Shown piece after piece: positions 57,815-64,000 of a DNA stretch of 64,000 nucleotides. Position 1 is the stretch's first letter; each line of letters opens with the position of its first letter. The position numbers and the translations under genes were made by a program. The notes beneath the pieces were generated by a model that saw only the letters and a list, made by a program, of their open reading frames with translations, was not told the origin of the DNA and did no database searches. The DNA comes from Brachionus rotundiformis (lineage: Eukaryota > Rotifera > Eurotatoria > Ploima > Brachionidae), in the NCBI GenBank assembly GCA_016802295.1, contig JAESIW010000118.1:1455825-1519824 (forward strand), given 5' to 3'.

Positions 57815-58380
57815 TTAATCACAAGTGTATTTTATGAAAAGGCCGTAGGGTATTGGATACAGATCGTTTCTGGTCTTGAGCAAAGCGCGGTTCAGCTTGA
57901 ACATGTTCGATCTGAGGAAGTCCTTGGAAATGAGACATTTGAGGCCTTGCCGGTAGCCTGGTTCTCGCTGGGCGTTCTTGTTGCACTCTTCTTGCGTGGT
58001 ATAGGTCAAATTGAGCGCATAGGCAGACCATTTGAGTATCTCTTGACCGCAGGCGTAGCGCGAAAATGTGCTACCGATCCAGTTGTTGGCATCTATTTTA
58101 TGTGCATAGTGTAGATTGGACTCGATTAGATTTATGGACGCAACTTGGGTGTAGATACAGTCGAGTTCGTAGTTGAGGACATTGTCCGTACTATCCAACC
58201 AGTTCGAGTCGTCTACACAAATATACTTTGCTTTGATGACACCTTTAAAATTTAAATTAAATCTCTTTTGGTAAACATACAGTTGATGTATATTTTGGCA
58301 AATATACCTGTTTGGTTGATACAAAATTTAATTAGAGAAATAATTAGTAAAAATATGTAAAAATTAAGCTTTTGGTACAT
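57815..58380 (-). CDS. Secreted cysteine-containing protein, unrecognised
   Basis: Two minus-strand exons. Exon 1 starts at 58380 and encodes a clear signal peptide (MYQKLNFYIFLLIISLIKFC), then an intron of about 65 bp and GVIKAKYICVDDSNWLDSTD onward. The mature protein is about 140 aa with six cysteines (in contexts YICVDD, ELDCIY, YACGQE, EECNKN, LKCLIS and the final KYTCD), consistent with three disulfides, and several aromatic residues. The ending GLFIKYTCD resembles the last strand of SUEL-type lectin domains, as in the gene at 61 kb, but the middle does not follow that family. I do not recognise it. Reading without splicing gives a longer frame starting 58324 that lacks a signal peptide; the spliced model is preferred. 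Confidence 0.65.
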
Positions 58381-61028
58381 TGAAAATTAAATTTTTGTTA
58401 CAAAAATTAAAAATTTTGCTTTAATTTTGTTATTTTGTTAATTAATAAAATTTCTTAATGGGCTTTTATTTTATGAAGTTTCTTTTTAATTCTTTTTTTT
58501 TAGAAAGCACTAGGCGCTTTTTATATAATATTTGCCAATAAGTATGGCAAAAGCATAATTATTTAAGATATTAAGAAAATATTTACTCTATTGCTATTTA
58601 GTTGTTTGTCATTGAAAATTAACAAATAAAATAAATTGAAATTTTAAACTATAAAATAAAAAATAAAGAATTTAAATTTTTTAATTTTGAGTTGATTTAA
58701 CAGCTGAATCAAAATTGGGAAAGTTAATGCCATTTTTAAGAGATTTATTTTATCTCGTTCGCGATCTAGTCAGCATATTAATCATTTAGAATAATTTTAT
58801 CAAAATTTTTTTCTAAAGAAGCTTATAGTAAAATATGTTTTTTAATTAATTCATTCATTGTTTTTACATTTTTGACAATTTATATCTTTTGATAATCATC
58901 TACTAAAATATTGACTTAGATCAAAGCAAAATGTTCTCTATAAAAAAAAATGCCTCCGAAGTGATATAAACCAGTGTTGAAAACAACATTTTACCAGACT
59001 TATTAACTTAGCCATATTTTTTAATTTAATTTTATTATCTTTATGTCAATATTTTATTTTAACTTGTAACACTAGGAAAATATTTTCCAAGTGGTACAAA
59101 ACTAAACCATTTTTTGCTTTTTATCAAATTTTAGCCAAATAAATATCTGCTTTTTACACTGAATAAAAAATATTTATCACTCAATTATCTAAAATTAGAA
59201 AAAAATATTTTTTTGCAAGCCAATAAAATAAAAAAAAAGAGAAAGATTATTCTCAATTAGGTCATTAAAGATTGGTTGCAAAATTTTCCAATATTCAAGA
59301 CCCACCAGTGCCTTGTACTTGGCTACTTTCTTTGACCTAGTGAAAAATATTTTTCTCTATGGGGTCGTACTTTTTTCTAATCAAATAAATTCTAATTGAT
59401 ATTCCAAATTTTATCAAATATTTACACTATGTAGTTTGAATAAATCCCATTAGAATGATATATAGATTATTTATTATGAAGACAAATAAGCTGAGAAGAA
59501 AACAATACAGAAATAAATATATACACACTTTGTCTAATATTCACAAACTGACCATTCAATCTGACCAAAACGATTAGTTTTCATTTCTTTTGACAAGTAT
59601 TCGAAAGTGCAGTGTTTGTTTCATTGAAATTAATTAAAAATGGAAAAAAATATAAAAAAAAAGAATGAAGAATGAAGAAAAAAGTGCATTCACAAAATTT
59701 TATTGAGGTCATTTGGCTATAGATAAATTTTGCCAAGATTTGTAATGACGATGACCCGGATATTATCGGATAAAATTACGTCATTTTTTAAGCCGATTTC
59801 TTCTAGGCCTGGCTTGGCAAATTTTCAATTTTTAAAATTTTGGTTTCAAATTTTTGTTTGTCCAAAGATTAAACTTTGAAAATAGATGTTTGCAAATGAT
59901 ATATCACTTACTTAAATTATCATGATCAAATAGTTTATTTCATTTTGAAAACATGATTTTTTTTCCATTAGCCCAAAGACAATAATTGCATTTTAATTTC
60001 CTGTAACAAAAAACATGAGCTTAAAAAAAGCTTTCATGTCTATCTATTTGATCGCGTCTTAGTTTTGGATATTTGTCTTGGCTTTTTAATTGTATTTATT
60101 TTTTAATATATCAATTTCAAAATTTAATTTTAGTATGTATCTTATAGTGTATCTTTATTTATTAATCTAGGACTTAATCTATGTTCCAATGTTCATATTT
60201 AGACATTCTATTTATTAAGTTTTATTAGATTACATCATTTGGTAAATAGAACCAGAGTTCCATTTTGAAATTATATTTTTTTTTCCAATTTAAAAATAAT
60301 TTGCGCTAATTTTGCAAACAGTTAAATAAGCTTGGTCAATATTTGTTCTAAAAACAAAAAATGGACCACAAGTCAATCAATATCAGTAGGAAATTTAAAT
60401 ATAAATTTTGTCCTAAACATCTGAGTCAATTTATGCAATTGGGTTCTAGGCTTTGATTGACAGACTAAGCCACACTCGGACTTAACCAAATACCAACAAT
60501 GGCTTAAGCTAAAATCTACTTAATAGCTAATTAATCCAGTTTGACAGTAAAAATTAAAAATAAAAAAAATTTAAATTTAATATATCTTTGACTTTGGTCT
60601 ATTAGGGGATTAAATATGGACGAACTTAGATCTAACTTAAATTGGCCGACTAGTGGTTATTTTTAAAAAAAAAAAAATTTTTTTTATCTTTAGGTTGTTG
60701 TTGTGACGGTCTTTGCATAAAATTTTGTAATGATTCAAAGCCCGTAATCTTGTTTTTTTTTATATTTTTTTATCAGAGAATAAAAGACACTAAATCTCAA
60801 GTTCATTATATTTAAATTCAAAAGAAATTTATATTGAAAGGCTTTCTTTTTTTTTCTAAATTTTTCTATAATTAAATTCAATTTTCGATTGTTCTAAGTT
60901 AATATTTACTCGCTTTGTAGGCTCAATTTCAATTGTAAAAAAAAATAAAAAATTATTTCATAAAATTACAATATTTTATTAGTATTTGAATTTAGCCAAA
61001 AAAAAAAAACTAACCAAATCTTATCACT
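58381..61028. other. Long AT-rich intergenic region
   Basis: About 2.6 kb with no open frame, RNA gene or repeat I can support. Upstream regions of both flanking, divergently transcribed genes. Confidence 0.5.
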
Positions 61029-63278
61029 ATGAAAGCTTATAATTTAGATTCCATAAATATGCGGTCTTTGTTCACTTTGATCTTAATTTTGAGCGCTTTG
61101 CTTGCATATGTCAAGTGCCAAGCGGCGCTGACGCCAAAGACAGGTAATTTATAAATTTAGATAATTATAAAATTTTTAAATAAATAAATTTTGTCCCAGT
61201 CTTTAATTAATTTGTTAGAATTAACTTTTAATTTTTAATTAATAAAAAAGTTTCCATATGTGGTGACGAATACAGAATAAACTCTTATCCGCTGCAGTGC
61301 CAGTTTGGTCAAGCGGTCAATATAATCCAAGTGGTGGAAAAATTTGAAAAAAATGACCAACGACCGGACTGCTACGGAAAGGGCTCTCTGGACTACAACT
61401 ACTCAAAGCCAATAGTTGACTACTGCAATGGAAAGACCGAGTGTGTGCTCAGCAGTGCATTCATTGACGAAAAAAAGCTTTTCGATGCTGAAACTTACTT
61501 TTTGCCAGACAGCTCCTACTACCTGATACCCTACCGCATAGACATTATCTTCGACTGTTCAAGTAAGTTATCTATTTTTATCTTTTTTTCCTAATCAAAT
61601 AGACAAAATCATACCTTAATCAAAAGCATGACGCAGCTTTTATTTTAACACCTAGTAAACTTGTTTTTAAATTTTCCTCAAATTTATCTTCAAGTTTAAT
61701 ATAAAAATTAACCCAAAATACCCATTTTGTCTACAGGTAATATTGTACTAACCACGACGAGACCAACACTTACTGAAAAAACAACTCAAACCATCACCAC
61801 AGACACCAAAACAACCACCACTACAACCACTACAACAACCACTACAGCTACAACAACAGCAACAACCACCACTACCACAACTACCACAACTACAATCACA
61901 ATTCCCAGCTCTACAATCACTCTAATCTCTAACACTGGTGAAACTTTTTTTGTTACCAATGCCACGGTTGAGGCTAATAATTCAACTGAGAACATAAGCA
62001 GTAATTATACCAAATTTAGCGGTATTGCACAGCACCATTTAAAGCACCAGACGGGAGCACCATTTTTATCTGTTAATGAAGACGAATATCTAACCAAAAA
62101 AATAAAAGCATTTAACCACTTTACTATCGCTTATAAGACCACAGGCTCCTTACCAACAACAACTAGTACTTTTAAGGAAACGAGCACTGCTACGTTCATT
62201 AGTTCTAGTAGTTCGACTAGTTTTAAACCTAGCGCCAAATCTCATCAAAGAATAAATGAGAATAATGAGACAACTAAAGTGAAATTTAACATTTTAGGCA
62301 AGTCAGTAAGCTCTGTAGGCACTAGTAGCCATTCATCCACTACAAGCACCAGTACTCAAACTAGACCTGTAAATAAATCAACCGTAAACAAGACAAAAAA
62401 AATCCCAAAAATAATCTATTCAAATATTAATGATTTAAAAGATAAATATAAATCATTTAAAGGTAGTTATTTTTAAAATTTAGGATTCCAGTAGATAAAA
62501 ATTGTATTGTAGTGATAAAAAATTTAATTTTTTGTTTTTTATTTTTTTCTCTTATCTTGTTAATTTTAATTTAGTTTTATTTGTTTATGCTTATTGACTG
62601 TCATAGATGCATGATCTAAATTTAAATCTTTTAAATTTTAAAAATTAAAAAATATTAAAAATTTTTTTTTCTAATTTTTTAGATCCGACTACAACTACGT
62701 CTACAACTACCAAAGTGGCGTCCTATGAGCCAAACTCGGACACAGATCGCACTGTCATGATTGGTAAATTTAAATTTAAAAAAAGATTTAAAAAATAAAA
62801 TTTAATTTAAAATTTAAAATAAAATAAAAAGTTCTCATTGTTCTTGGTTCGGTATTTTTCCTCATAATAATTGCCATAGCTGTCCTTATATGCATTAGGT
62901 AGAGTTTATCCAAAGCTAGCTGAAGTAAAAATAGATCTAAAGTTTATTTTTTGTAGGCGACAAAATCAGGCCAAGCTTGACCGCGAATTTGGCTACAAAA
63001 ATGACTATAGTGGCGATGAGAGCATGAGCAACGATGGCAACATTAGCACAATTGGTGGCTCCATAAGACAAAAGCACATATCTGGTCCTTTTAGTGAAAT
63101 ATCTGGCATTCAATCGAGCCGAAATATGGAAAGTCTAACCGGTACTTTCGGCACTTACAGGTCACGATCCAATGATGGATACGACAACTCAGACAAATCG
63201 GTTGACTTGACTAATGATAGAGCTGATCATCGAAGACCAAGAGTGGACAATAGTGAATACTGGCGAACAAATGTTTAA
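61029..63278 (+). CDS. SUEL-lectin, mucin-like, single-pass membrane receptor
   Basis: Six phase-compatible exons, 61029-61143, 61251-61562, 61737-62462, 62683-62763, 62832-62898, 62957-63278 (540 aa). A signal peptide ends near LLAYVKCQA. Exon 2 is one rhamnose-binding/SUEL-lectin-like domain: CGDEYRINSYPLQCQFGQAV, CYGKGSLDYNYSKPIVDYC, GKTECVLSSAF and a closing YRIDIIFDC. Exon 3 is a Thr/Ser-rich stalk with a long poly-Thr (ACA/ACC) tract and N-glycosylation sequons, expected to be heavily O-glycosylated. Exon 5 is a single transmembrane helix (VLIVLGSVFFLIIIAIAVLI). The cytoplasmic tail of about 110 residues is Ser/Gly-rich and ends WRTNV, a class I PDZ ligand. The layout recalls EVA-1/latrophilin-type guidance receptors but with a single lectin domain. 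Ligand unknown. Confidence 0.78.
61786..61908. repeat. Coding ACA/ACC/ACT triplet tract
   Basis: Imperfect threonine-codon repeat in the mucin-like stalk of the SUEL-lectin receptor, with occasional GCA/GCT interruptions. Likely length-polymorphic. Confidence 0.8.
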
Positions 63279-64000
63279 TGCAGACCGTCTATTACAAACT
63301 ATCAAGTATTCCAAGTAGACAAAATATCTATTTTGTTAATTCAAATTAACATCAAATTATTATTATTTTTTAAATTAGTTTTTAATATGTAAAAAGGTTT
63401 TTTTTATTTAATTTTTAATAATAAATTGCTTTTTTGATGCTCAATTTATTTTTGAATTAATCAAATTTCCTTAAATTAAAATATTTCCGAAGGTCTTTAA
63501 ATAAATTATCAGCAAAAAAGGATGTAATTTTTTTAAAAAATTTTATAATAATTGATATTTATGATATTGAAGAATTATTAAAAAAGAGCATAGTATTTTT
63601 ACTAAATTAAATTGCGTTTTTTTATAAATAATTTTAATTATTAATCACCTGGTAAGAGATTAAAGCTTTGGGGGATAAAATAATGATCATTCAATTAGTC
63701 ATTAAAATAGCTAAAAAATTTTATATAGTTGATTTAACAATTGAACAACATTAAATTAAGATCATTTCAGATTTTAATATAAAATATATAATTATAATTA
63801 CATATTTTTTATCTAAGCTTCATTTGCTAAAAAAAAGGAAGCTATCTGTCTGGACATTTAAGAAAATCAATTGTTATCCAAATGCCTATTAATATCGAGA
63901 AGAATATCTTAAATAGATTAATTAAGTTTTTATGAATTGAAATTAATTTAAAAATTAATTTAAAAAAAAATTATATTTCTATTTGTGGTCTGGCTATATG
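63279..64000. other. 3' flank, AT-rich
   Basis: No gene recognised to the window edge. Confidence 0.5.

Noticed and set aside
61786..61995. Minus-strand poly-Val frame
   Set aside because: Antisense shadow of the threonine-codon repeat in the SUEL-lectin receptor.

Overview
This is a window of nuclear DNA from a small-genome, strongly AT-rich bilaterian animal. Genes are compact, and nearly all introns are about 45-120 bp of A/T with minimal GT..AG signals. The gene set is metazoan: HNF4, NDR kinase, MAP3K19-like kinase, TASOR-like protein, ZRSR2, LRRC23, TMEM107 and a SUEL-lectin receptor. Base composition, intron style and gene content would fit a monogonont rotifer such as Brachionus, but that is inference and nothing here proves the phylum. 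Exon chains below were built by hand from open frames plus GT/AG junctions with matching phase. Several genes (TMEM107, the first exons of alpha-tubulin, SLC7A and HNF4, and the 356-aa orphan) only appear once spliced.

Layout. 0.5-7.6 kb: CDC25 phosphatase and a complete 13-exon FANCM translocase, then a convergent orphan glycosyltransferase-like gene (7.6-8.6 kb). 9.2-12.9 kb: head-to-head CWF19L1 (splicing/debranching) and an NDR (STK38) kinase. 13.9-17.3 kb: a divergent alpha-tubulin and GINS2. 18.4-24.1 kb: MAP3K19-like kinase, TMEM107 and LRRC23, two of them ciliary proteins. 25.1-25.6 kb: a GC-richer island bounded by two twister self-cleaving ribozymes. 25.8-28.9 kb: a WS/DGAT-family acyltransferase with a decayed catalytic motif and a coiled-coil tail. 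29-32.4 kb: mostly empty. 32.4-33.8 kb: a seven-exon orphan gene. 35.1-43.3 kb: a TASOR-like gene whose 4.3-kb intron holds a mariner-type transposase and a MITE, and whose last exon contains an assembly gap. 43.6-44.1 kb: a second MITE and a LINE scrap. 45-47 kb: SLC7A cationic amino-acid transporter, divergent from ZRSR2 (47.6-49.2 kb). 50.3 kb: a miRNA-like hairpin with a bantam-type seed. 51.4-56.3 kb: HNF4, with a LINE tail and a second assembly gap in an intron. 57.8-58.4 kb: a secreted cysteine-containing orphan. 61-63.3 kb: a SUEL-lectin/mucin/transmembrane protein.

The genes are independent single-transcript loci and I see no operon. CDC25, FANCM and GINS2 belong to cell cycle and replication. 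CWF19L1 and ZRSR2 belong to splicing. TMEM107, LRRC23, alpha-tubulin and probably MAP3K19 relate to cilia. The most unusual feature is the twister-bounded 423-nt unit at 25.1-25.6 kb, which has the architecture of a retrozyme-like circular-RNA element.
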